Source: Flavobacterium panici (GTDB lineage: Bacteria > Bacteroidota > Bacteroidia > Flavobacteriales > Flavobacteriaceae). Taken from it: a stretch of 64,000 nt of DNA. Shown here one piece after another: positions 35,227 to 43,094 of the stretch. The DNA lies in the NCBI RefSeq assembly GCF_903819335.1, contig NZ_CAIJDE010000048.1, forward strand, positions 80,333 to 144,332. The letters are read 5' to 3'. Under the pieces are notes generated by a model. That model worked only from the letters and a program-made list of their open reading frames with translations, had not been told where the DNA came from and made no database searches. The position numbers and the translations under genes were made by a program. Positions within the stretch are counted from its first letter, which is position 1. The number at the start of each line of letters is the position of its first letter.

Positions 35227-35277
35227 ATGAAAAATTCAGAATTTATCTTTAAAAAATCTAAAAAAATACCTGTATGA
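35227..35277 (+). CDS. Possible 16-codon leader ORF coupled to the lipoprotein
   Basis: ATG 35227 to TGA 35275-35277, overlapping the ATG of the next gene. It is lysine-rich (KNSEFIFKKSKKIPV). It may only serve translational coupling. Too short to test by eye. Confidence 0.25.
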   Translation: MKNSEFIFKKSKKIPV

Positions 35278-36308
35278 AAACAACCTTTAAAATCTCTTTA
35301 TTTTCTTTTCGTTTTTTAGTCGCAGCCTTTGTCAGTGTTTTGTTTGCTGTGGCCTGCAGCAGTGAACCTTCTGATGTCGAAACGGATCCAAAGGAAGAAG
35401 TTACAACCCCGGCCGAGCCAGTAAACAATCCAGCTGCTGATCCGCTGGCGTGCAGAAAGAAGCCAAGCCAGATTATCTACGGTCTTCATAAAATCGATGT
35501 GAAGTACAATGATAAGGATCAGGTGGTTGAATTTACAACCAATATGGTCAATGACAGAAAACTTTCTGATCCGCCGATTAAGACAGTTTATACTGTTAGC
35601 TATAATGCACAGGGCAAGCCCGAGAAAGTAAACAATTCAACTGCAGACAAGGCTGATGGCTATTATGTTTTGGAATACAATACTAAGGATCAGTTAAGCA
35701 AACAATCAGAGTATGATGCAGAGGGTAAACTGGTGTATTACACCAACGCGGAGTATGACGCCGCTGGTCTACTAAGCAAGATTACCACTTTTAAACAAGG
35801 CAATGATAATGGTATGCATTTGAGTAATATTTATGAATTCAATGATGGCAATCTGATTAAAAAGACAACCAAGAATTTGTTTGACAATGATTCCAAGGAA
35901 TACTACAACGCAGATTACAAGTATACCTATGAGGATAAAGAAATGAAAGTAAAGCCAATTTTTGACGGCCCTTTAGGACTGCGTATTTTGGCCAATATTG
36001 CGCAGAGTCCTACGCTGCAGTACCAGTCTGTGGATTACATTGCACAGTATTTTCAGGTGCATGAAGCAAGTGCCAGCAAAAATATGCTTAAAAATATTGA
36101 AATTATTGCCCACCGTTACGGAACACGTGATACAATGAACATTGATTATTCTTACGAGTATGACGCCGATGGGTTTCCTACGTTTGAAAAAGCAGTATTA
36201 AAAAACATTACAAGACGGAAGTCCAATGGTTTGTTTGGTGCTGAGATCATTACCACAACACCTCATAACCAAACTGTGAAATTAAGTATTGAATACAAAT
36301 GTAAGTAA
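35274..36308 (+). CDS. Lipoprotein with YD-repeat-like strands, function unknown
   Basis: 344 residues. Lipobox VLFAVAC with C28, then an acidic, proline-rich linker (VETDPKEEVTTPAEPVNNP). From about residue 60 come repeated strands of the kind YNAQGKPEKV, YNTKDQLSKQSEYDAEGKLVYY and YDAAGLLSKITTF, which resemble YD/RHS-type repeats but are not in a large RHS protein. No catalytic motif is seen. Its base use is somewhat richer in G and C than that of the flanking xylan genes. A clear terminator follows at 36328-36357. Confidence 0.8.
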   Translation: MKTTFKISLFSFRFLVAAFVSVLFAVACSSEPSDVETDPKEEVTTPAEPVNNPAADPLACRKKPSQIIYGLHKIDVKYNDKDQVVEFTTNMVNDRKLSDPPIKTVYTVSYNAQGKPEKVNNSTADKADGYYVLEYNTKDQLSKQSEYDAEGKLVYYTNAEYDAAGLLSKITTFKQGNDNGMHLSNIYEFNDGNLIKKTTKNLFDNDSKEYYNADYKYTYEDKEMKVKPIFDGPLGLRILANIAQSPTLQYQSVDYIAQYFQVHEASASKNMLKNIEIIAHRYGTRDTMNIDYSYEYDADGFPTFEKAVLKNITRRKSNGLFGAEIITTTPHNQTVKLSIEYKCK

Positions 36309-36327
36309 GTAAACCATCTTCCAAGTA

Positions 36328-36357
36328 AAAGCTCCTGCTGTGTCAGGAGCTTTTTTT
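36328..36357 (+). terminator. Terminator of the lipoprotein gene
   Basis: A 10-bp stem (AAAGCTCCTG / CAGGAGCTTT) and a 6-nt loop, followed by seven T. Confidence 0.9.
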
Positions 36358-36657
36358 GTCTTTTTTTTATGGGTTTGGAAAGTTTTTTATGCTTTAAGGA
36401 CTTTTCAAAGATTATTGTAAAATAGATAATTTACCTCTATCTTATATTTTAAATGTGTTTTACTTCGTTTTTCAAAAAAGTAATATTTTTTTAATGTTTT
36501 ATTCTTTTCTTAAAATTTATAGCAAATCATTTTACATTTAATAATCATCTTACTTCTTACAAATACTTTTTTTAAATAAAACTTAGTATTGTGGCCATAA
36601 AATTTAATTAATATTTTTTTTACAGCTATTTTTTTTGATATTATCAATATAAATATT

Positions 36658-36697
36658 ACACAACCGATTGTGTTGTGTTTGTTTTTTGTTATATTTG
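36658..36697 (+). promoter_or_regulatory. Operator-promoter of the GH43-esterase operon
   Basis: Palindrome ACACAACCGATTGTGT at 36658-36673 (one mismatch between the arms). Its positions 11-13 are the -33 TTG (36668-36670). After 19 bp comes the perfect -7 element TATATTTG (36690-36697). The same layout occurs at two other promoters, 59331-59370 and 59227-59267. A bound protein would block the -33 contact, so a repressor is likely. Confidence 0.65.
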
Positions 36698-36700
36698 TTT

Positions 36701-36731
36701 CAAATACACTTATTGAATAAGTTGATATTTG
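36701..36731 (+). other. 5' hairpin at the start of the GH43 transcript
   Basis: Arms CAAATA plus CTTAT pair with ATAAG plus TATTTG around a short loop. It begins a few bases after the -7 element, so it would form at the very 5' end of the RNA, where it could protect the transcript. Confidence 0.4.
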
Positions 36732-36890
36732 ACTTCATTTAAATCAATTTTAGGATTAACATTTTATCATAAATCGCTGAAGAGCGGTTATTAAAATTCG
36801 GGCACTATTTAAACTTATACAGCAAATTTAATTATAGTAATGAGTGTTAATCTTACAGTTACCTTATACTGGCTTTAGGTTTGTTAGTTG

Positions 36891-36917
36891 AAGCCGGGAG
36901 GCATTCTCCCGGCTTTT
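36891..36917 (+). terminator. Terminator-like stem-loop inside the GH43 leader
   Basis: A perfect 10-bp GC-rich stem (36891-36900 with 36906-36915), loop of five, then TT after the paired CTT and AT-rich sequence. It lies between the promoter and the first gene. Confidence 0.7.
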
Positions 36918-36948
36918 AATATTTTCTAATAAATAAAGAGTATATAAA

Positions 36949-38679
36949 ATGATTAAAAGGAATATCTTTTTTTTGACAGCAGTACTATTTTTATGTTTTT
37001 TTGAAGGAACAGCTCAAAGCACGAATCTGAAAAAAACACAGGCTAAAAAAACCGCTGTTTTTTCTAATGTTAGTTATATTGGTGACGATCAGGTTTATAA
37101 TGACAATCCATTAAAATCAGATGAATTTTATACACCAATTTTACAAGGCTGTTATCCTGATCCTGCCATTACAAAAAAAGGCGAAGATTATTATATGGTC
37201 TGTTCTTCATTCGCCATGTTTCCCGGTGTACCCATTTTTCATTCTAAAGATTTAGTAAACTGGACAGATTTGGGCGGTATTTTAAATAATGTTGCAGAGT
37301 TTAATCCGCATAATACCGGAATCAGCGAAGGCGTTTATGCTCCCGGAATTACTTATAATCCGCATAATGATACCTTCTATATGATTGTGACCGCATTTTC
37401 CGGCGGACTGGGAAATATTATTGTGAAGACAATAGATCCTGTGAAAGGCTGGGGAAGTCCTATAAAATTAGACTTTGGCGGTATCGATCCTTCCATCTTT
37501 TTTGATGATAACGGCAAAGGTTATATTGTTCATAATGATGCGCCGGATAAAGGAAAAGAATTGTATGAAGGACATCGTGTTATAAAAGTTTGGGAGTACG
37601 ACCTTAATACAGATAAAGTAATTCCCGGAACCGATAAAATTATTGTAGACGGAGGAGTAGATCTTTCTAAAAAACCAATCTGGATTGAAGCGCCGCATTT
37701 ATACAAAAAGAACGGAAAATATTATTTAATGTGTGCCGAAGGAGGAACAGGAGACAACCACAGCGAAGTTATTTTTATAAGTGATACTCCGAAAGGGCCT
37801 TTCAAACCGTCATCAAATAATCCGATACTTACGCAGCGTTATTTTCCAAATGACAGAACTAATAAAGTAGACTGGACGGGTCATGCTGATTTAATTCAAG
37901 GTCCGAATAATAAATATTATGGCGTTTTTTTAGGCATTCGCCCAAATAATCAAAACAGGGTAAATACAGGGAGAGAAACTTTTATACTGCCTGTAAACTG
38001 GTCGGGCGATTTTCCTGTTTTTGAAAACGGATTAATTCCAATGCAGCCAAAATTAAAAATGCCGACAGGAGTTACAAATAAAACAGGAAAAGATGGTTTT
38101 TTTCCTAACGGAAATTTCACGTTTACCGAAAACTTTACTTCAAAAAAATTAGATTACAGATGGATTGGATTAAGGGGGCCGCGCGAAAATTTTATTTTAC
38201 AGACTAAAAAAGGCTTGGAAATAACGCCTTTTGAAGTAAACATTAAAGAAGTAAAACCCACTTCGACACTTTTTTACAGACAGCAGCACAACATATTTTC
38301 ATTTACTGCCACGGTAGATTACAAACCAGAGTCAGAAAAGGATTTAGCCGGTATTGTTTGTCTTCAGAATGAGCGTTCTAATTATGTATTTGGAATCACA
38401 AAAAAAGGAAATGATACTTTTATTTTATTAGAAAGAACAGAAAAAGGACAATCAAAAATTATAGCAAGTGCTAAAATCAAAATAACAAATTCATTACGTC
38501 TGCAGGTAAAAGCCAAAGGAGACCGCTATGAATTTAGTTATGCTGCCAACGGCGTTGATTTTGAAAACTTAGGCGGAGCAGTTTCGGGAGATATTCTTTC
38601 AACCAATATCGCCGGAGGTTTTACCGGAGCATTGATCGGTTTATATGCTACGGCTGTCAATGATGCGCATCCGGAATAG
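36949..38679 (+). CDS. Glycoside hydrolase family 43 (beta-xylosidase / alpha-L-arabinofuranosidase), copy 1
   Basis: 576 residues. Signal peptide to about 23 (FFLTAVLFLCFFEGTAQ). A five-bladed propeller with the catalytic set D71 (GCYPDPAITKKG), D180 (GGIDPSIFFDD, the pKa modulator) and E247 (IEAPHLYKKNGKYYLM), then a C-terminal beta-sandwich from about 385 (FTENFTSKKLDYRWIGLRGP), as in GH43 enzymes with a concanavalin-like domain. It should release xylose or arabinose from oligosaccharides in the periplasm. First gene of a five-gene run; the gap to the next gene is 44 bp. Confidence 0.94.
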   Translation: MIKRNIFFLTAVLFLCFFEGTAQSTNLKKTQAKKTAVFSNVSYIGDDQVYNDNPLKSDEFYTPILQGCYPDPAITKKGEDYYMVCSSFAMFPGVPIFHSKDLVNWTDLGGILNNVAEFNPHNTGISEGVYAPGITYNPHNDTFYMIVTAFSGGLGNIIVKTIDPVKGWGSPIKLDFGGIDPSIFFDDNGKGYIVHNDAPDKGKELYEGHRVIKVWEYDLNTDKVIPGTDKIIVDGGVDLSKKPIWIEAPHLYKKNGKYYLMCAEGGTGDNHSEVIFISDTPKGPFKPSSNNPILTQRYFPNDRTNKVDWTGHADLIQGPNNKYYGVFLGIRPNNQNRVNTGRETFILPVNWSGDFPVFENGLIPMQPKLKMPTGVTNKTGKDGFFPNGNFTFTENFTSKKLDYRWIGLRGPRENFILQTKKGLEITPFEVNIKEVKPTSTLFYRQQHNIFSFTATVDYKPESEKDLAGIVCLQNERSNYVFGITKKGNDTFILLERTEKGQSKIIASAKIKITNSLRLQVKAKGDRYEFSYAANGVDFENLGGAVSGDILSTNIAGGFTGALIGLYATAVNDAHPE

Positions 38680-38723
38680 TTGTTCATTTTTAAATCTTCA
38701 AACCAAAAACAAATTTGTAAATA

Positions 38724-41432
38724 ATGAAATCAATAAGCAGGTTTTTAAAATTCGTAATTCTTTTTTTAATAGTCCAAAAAGGATATTCTCAAGATTCAGA
38801 TTTTCATATTTATTTGAGTTTAGGACAATCCAATATGGAAGGTTACGCTAAAATTGAACCGCAGGATAAAGTTAATGTTAATCCGCGTTTTCAGGTTTTA
38901 GCTGCAGTCGACTGTCCTGAAATGGGACGTGAAATGGGAAAATGGTATACAGCAGTTCCGCCTTTGTGCAGATGTACAACCGGACTTACTCCAATAGACT
39001 ATTTTGGAAGAACGATGATATCTAATCTTCCTGAGAAAATAAAAGTTGGCGTTATAAATGTTGCTGTTGGAGGCTGTAAAATAGAACTTTTTGATAAAGA
39101 TAATTTTGAAACGTATGTTGCAGGTTCTCCGGATTGGCTAAAAAACATTGTAAAAGAATACGACGGAAATCCATATGCAAGATTAGTAGCAATGGCAAAA
39201 ATTGCGCAGCAAAAAGGCGTTATAAAAGGTATTTTACTGCATCAGGGAGAATCGAATACAGGCGATACGCTTTGGCCTCAAAAAGTAAAAATTGTATACG
39301 ATAATTTAATAAAAGACTTAAATCTCGATCCTAAAAAAGTGCCGTTACTTTCTGGAGAAACCGTAAATGAAGACCAGAACGGTAAATGCGGCAGTATGAA
39401 TGCAATAATTGCAAAACTGCCTCAGGTTATACCAAATTCCTATGTTATTTCTTCAAAAGGATGTAAAGCTGAACCTGATTTTCTACACTTTAATGCCGAT
39501 GGTTACAGAGAATTGGGCAGACGTTACGCTGAAAAAATGTTATCATTATCCGGTTATGCATTATCTAATGGAAAAGAGTCTTTTATAGTTCAGGCTCCAC
39601 TTGGATTTGATGTGGCTGACCCAAATGCAAAACAAGGAAAAATCGAGACTGTAACTTACGAATCTAAAACGGTAGGCTCCGTTAGAAAAGCTACAATCTA
39701 TACACCACCGGGATTCAATAAAAAGAAAAAATATCCTGTTTTATACCTTTTACACGGAATAGGAGGCGATGAAAAAGAATGGCTGAACGGAGGAAATCCG
39801 CAGGTTATATTAGATAATCTTTATGCGGCAGGAAAAATAGAACCTATGATTGTTGTGATGCCAAACGGTAGGGCAATGAAAGATGACAGCGCTACAGGAA
39901 ATATAATGGACCCGGAAAAGGTAAAAGCTTTCAGCGTTTTTGAACAGGATCTTTTAAAGGATTTAATTCCATTTATTGAAAAAAAATATCCGGTTTTAAA
40001 AGACAGAGAACATCGTGCAATCGCTGGTTTATCTATGGGAGGCGGACAATCTTTGAATTTCGGATTAGGGAATTTAGATAAGTTTGCCTGGGTAGGAGCA
40101 TTTTCGGCAGCGCCAAATACAAAGCTGCCACAAGAATTACTGCCTAACCCCGAAGAAGCAAAAAAGAAACTCAAACTGCTTTGGATTTCATGCGGCGATA
40201 AGGACTGGCTTATAGAAAACAGCTCACGTACACACGATTACTTATTCAAAAATAATGTGCCTCATATTTACTATATCGAACCGGGTGTGCATGATTTTAA
40301 AGTATGGAAAAATGGCTTATACATGTTTTCACAGTTTTTATTTAAACCAGTCGATCAGTCAAAATTTGCAGCATATACCATTTTAGGCAATCCTGCCCAG
40401 ACTAATATCCGTAAAGCTGAATATCCTCAAATATTACCGGATAACAGGGTTATTTTTAAAATCAAAGCCCCGGAAGCCTCAAGATTACAAATTGATTTAG
40501 GCAAAAAATACGATATGGTAAGGGATTCAGAAGGATTTTGGACTGTAACAACTAATGTCATAAATCCGGGATTTAATTACTATTCGTTACTTATTGATGG
40601 TGTCGCTGTGGCTGATCCGGCAAGTCAATCATTTTATGGTATGGGACGTATGGCAAGCGGTATTGAAATTCCCAATAAAGAAGGGGATTTTTATACCTTA
40701 AAAAATGTTCTGCATGGAGAGGTAAGAATCAAACAGTACTTTTCAAAAGTAACCAATTCGTGGCGTGAGATGTATGTTTACACACCGCCCGGTTATGAAA
40801 ATGCCAGCGAAAAATATCCGGTTTTATATTTATTGCACGGAGGAGGTGAAGATCAGACAGGATGGGCTTCTCAAGGTAAAGCGAATTTAATTTTAGACAA
40901 TTTAATAGCCGAAAATAAAGCAAAACCAATGCTGATTGTAATGCTTGACGGAAATGTAGCAGGAAGTGCAGGCTTCAATGAAAATGCACTTAAAGCTTTT
41001 GAAAATGAATTAAAAACAGAGGCAATACCTTTTGTAGAAAGTAATTTTAAAGCAGCAAAAGATCCTAAAAACAGAGCGCTGGCCGGTTTATCGATGGGAG
41101 GATTGCAGACACTTTATGCAGGGATTAAAAATTCAGATATGTTTTCCAGTATTGGTGTGTTTAGTTCAGGATGGTGGGCCAATAATACAGCTTTATCAGA
41201 ACCTCAATATGAATTTATGAAAAACAATGCAGCAACAATTAATTCAAATATTAGAGAATTATGGATTTCAATGGGCGGTAAAGAAGATATCGCTTATGAA
41301 AATTGTAAAATAATGATGAAGAAATTCGACGAGATGGGAGTTAAATATAAATACAGTGAATATCCGGGCGGGCATACCTGGCCGGTATGGAGACACGATT
41401 TATTTCAGTTTGCCCCATTGTTATTCAATTGA
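38724..41432 (+). CDS. Multidomain carbohydrate esterase: SGNH/CE6-like domain plus two CE1-like esterase domains
   Basis: 902 residues. Signal peptide to about 22. Domain 1 (24-275): sialate-acetylesterase/CE6-like, with S36 in GQSNM and D252/H255 in PDFLHFNADG. Domain 2 (about 305-540): CE1-like, with S437 in AGLSMGG, D492 or D494 in GDKDW and H523 in GVHDF. Then an immunoglobulin-like module at about 555-640 (RVIFKIKAPEASRLQIDLG) of the esterase E-set type. Domain 3 (about 665-900): CE1-like, with S790 in AGLSMGG, D855 in GGKED and H884 in GGHTWPVW. All three triads appear intact. Acetyl and feruloyl (or methyl-glucuronoyl) ester removal from xylan is expected; which domain does which is not known. 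Confidence 0.93.
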   Translation: MKSISRFLKFVILFLIVQKGYSQDSDFHIYLSLGQSNMEGYAKIEPQDKVNVNPRFQVLAAVDCPEMGREMGKWYTAVPPLCRCTTGLTPIDYFGRTMISNLPEKIKVGVINVAVGGCKIELFDKDNFETYVAGSPDWLKNIVKEYDGNPYARLVAMAKIAQQKGVIKGILLHQGESNTGDTLWPQKVKIVYDNLIKDLNLDPKKVPLLSGETVNEDQNGKCGSMNAIIAKLPQVIPNSYVISSKGCKAEPDFLHFNADGYRELGRRYAEKMLSLSGYALSNGKESFIVQAPLGFDVADPNAKQGKIETVTYESKTVGSVRKATIYTPPGFNKKKKYPVLYLLHGIGGDEKEWLNGGNPQVILDNLYAAGKIEPMIVVMPNGRAMKDDSATGNIMDPEKVKAFSVFEQDLLKDLIPFIEKKYPVLKDREHRAIAGLSMGGGQSLNFGLGNLDKFAWVGAFSAAPNTKLPQELLPNPEEAKKKLKLLWISCGDKDWLIENSSRTHDYLFKNNVPHIYYIEPGVHDFKVWKNGLYMFSQFLFKPVDQSKFAAYTILGNPAQTNIRKAEYPQILPDNRVIFKIKAPEASRLQIDLGKKYDMVRDSEGFWTVTTNVINPGFNYYSLLIDGVAVADPASQSFYGMGRMASGIEIPNKEGDFYTLKNVLHGEVRIKQYFSKVTNSWREMYVYTPPGYENASEKYPVLYLLHGGGEDQTGWASQGKANLILDNLIAENKAKPMLIVMLDGNVAGSAGFNENALKAFENELKTEAIPFVESNFKAAKDPKNRALAGLSMGGLQTLYAGIKNSDMFSSIGVFSSGWWANNTALSEPQYEFMKNNAATINSNIRELWISMGGKEDIAYENCKIMMKKFDEMGVKYKYSEYPGGHTWPVWRHDLFQFAPLLFN

Positions 41433-41506
41433 AATCTTTTTTTAAGATAACCAGCGTCCGAAAGTAATAGGAAAGTGTAAAGGTTTTTAATTCAGTTAGA
41501 AAGAAG

Positions 41507-43054
41507 ATGAAAAAATATTTAAGTGTCATATTACTGTTTTTTGGAATTTCATTAGCTGCACAAAAAGCACAGAACCCTGTAATTTTTGCAGATGTTCCTG
41601 ATTTGTCCATCATTAGAATTGGCAGTGATTATTTTATGAGCAGTACGACGATGCACATGAGCCCGGGCGTTCCAATTATGAAATCAAAAGATTTAATTAA
41701 CTGGAAAATAATAAATTATGCTTCTAATACTTTAGGAAATACAGACGAACTAAATCTGGATAATGACAAAAACAACTATGGTCGAGGCTCTTGGGCAAGT
41801 AATATTAGATTTCACAACAATACATTTTATGTAACCACTTTTGCCCAGACTACCGGAAAGACTTATATATACACGACAAAAGATATCGAAAAAGGACCTT
41901 GGAAAGAAATTAGTTTTAGTCCGGCATATCACGATCACAGTATTTTGTTTGATGATGATGCCAGCGTTTATATGGTCTATGGAAATGGTAAACTTTTTAT
42001 CAAAGAACTAAAGTCAGATTTATCAGGAATAAAAGAAAACGGGTTAAATCAGGTTTTAATCGAAAATGCCAGCAGTCCGGCAGGAAATGCTATTATGCTT
42101 GGCGCAGAAGGTTCTCAATTGTATAAAATAAAAGGTAAATATTATCTATTTAATATTGTCTGGCCAAAAAACGGAATGCGCACAGTGCTTATTCACAGAG
42201 CCGATAAAATTACGGGACCATGGGAAGGGAAGATTGGCTTGCAGGATTTAGGAGTCGCACAAGGAGGTTTAATTGATACTCCAGACGGAAAATGGTTTTC
42301 GTACTTATTTAGAGACTACGGAGGCGTAGGACGTATTCCGTATTTTGTTCCGGTTAAATGGGAAGACGGCTGGCCAGTTTTGGGCGAAAATAATAAAGTG
42401 CCCCAATATTTAGATTTACCTGAAAGTAAAGGATTAATTCCGGGAATTGTGAATTCAGATGATTTTAATCGAAAAAAAGGAGACAACGATTTGCCCTTAG
42501 TCTGGCAATGGAACCACAATCCAGATAATTCATTTTGGTCAGTTAAAGAAAGAAAAGGTTATTTAAGATTAAAAACAGCTTCGATAACAAACACTTTTAC
42601 CCAGGCTAAAAATACGCTCACACAAAGAACGTTTGGGCCAGAATGTTCAGGAATAACTCTGCTGGAAGTTTTTAAAATGAAAGAAGGTGATTTTGCAGGG
42701 CTTTCTTTACTTCAAAAAGATTTTGGTCTGGTTGGCATAAAAGCCGAAAATGGATCAAAAAGAATTGTCATGGTTGAAACCATAGATGGCATTTCAAAAG
42801 AAATTCAAAGCGTTCCCTTCACCGGAAATAAAATCTATTTTAAAGCAGCATGCAATTTTAAAGACAAAGCAGATTTGGGCCGGTTTTACTATAGTCTGGA
42901 TGGAAAAGAATGGATTGGTATAGGAAACGTAATAAAACTGCCCTATACGCTTCCTCATTTTATGGGCTATCGATTTGGTCTTTTTAATTATGCAGAGAAA
43001 GATTTAGGAGGTTATGTTGATTTTGATTATTTCCATCTTGACAATAAAAATTAA
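41507..43054 (+). CDS. Glycoside hydrolase family 43 (beta-xylosidase / alpha-L-arabinofuranosidase), copy 2
   Basis: 515 residues. Signal peptide to about 18 (VILLFFGISLAAQ). The propeller has D32 (ADVPDLSIIRIG), D143 (AYHDHSILFDDD) and E201 (MLGAEGSQLYKIKGKYYLF), the expected GH43 acids. The C-terminal beta-sandwich begins at about residue 310 (SDDFNRKKGDNDLPLVWQWNH). It differs from copy 1 in sequence and in the segments around the acids, so the two likely attack different side chains or linkages. It follows the esterase gene by 74 bp. Confidence 0.93.
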   Translation: MKKYLSVILLFFGISLAAQKAQNPVIFADVPDLSIIRIGSDYFMSSTTMHMSPGVPIMKSKDLINWKIINYASNTLGNTDELNLDNDKNNYGRGSWASNIRFHNNTFYVTTFAQTTGKTYIYTTKDIEKGPWKEISFSPAYHDHSILFDDDASVYMVYGNGKLFIKELKSDLSGIKENGLNQVLIENASSPAGNAIMLGAEGSQLYKIKGKYYLFNIVWPKNGMRTVLIHRADKITGPWEGKIGLQDLGVAQGGLIDTPDGKWFSYLFRDYGGVGRIPYFVPVKWEDGWPVLGENNKVPQYLDLPESKGLIPGIVNSDDFNRKKGDNDLPLVWQWNHNPDNSFWSVKERKGYLRLKTASITNTFTQAKNTLTQRTFGPECSGITLLEVFKMKEGDFAGLSLLQKDFGLVGIKAENGSKRIVMVETIDGISKEIQSVPFTGNKIYFKAACNFKDKADLGRFYYSLDGKEWIGIGNVIKLPYTLPHFMGYRFGLFNYAEKDLGGYVDFDYFHLDNKN

Positions 43055-43094
43055 ATGATAAACGAAGAGTAAAATCTTTAATCAAAAAAAAAAC

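Larger units (their letters stand above)
34923..35273. other. Leader region of the lipoprotein gene, with two short ORFs
   Basis: 351 bp. It holds the AraC promoter side, a plus-strand -7 element TAGATTTG at 35046-35053, a 43-codon ORF at 35088-35219 and a 16-codon ORF at 35227-35277 whose stop overlaps the lipoprotein start (ATGA). Confidence 0.55.
36358..36948. other. Long regulatory/leader region of the GH43 operon
   Basis: About 590 bp without a gene. From 36358 to 36650 it is very AT-rich and nothing specific is seen. Then come the operator-promoter (36658-36697), a 5' hairpin (36701-36731), about 160 bp without clear ORF, and a terminator-like stem (36891-36917) only about 30 bp before the GH43 start. 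Confidence 0.7.

Noticed and set aside
39821..40174. 117-residue ORF antisense to the esterase gene
   Set aside because: Antisense frame of a well-conserved catalytic domain.
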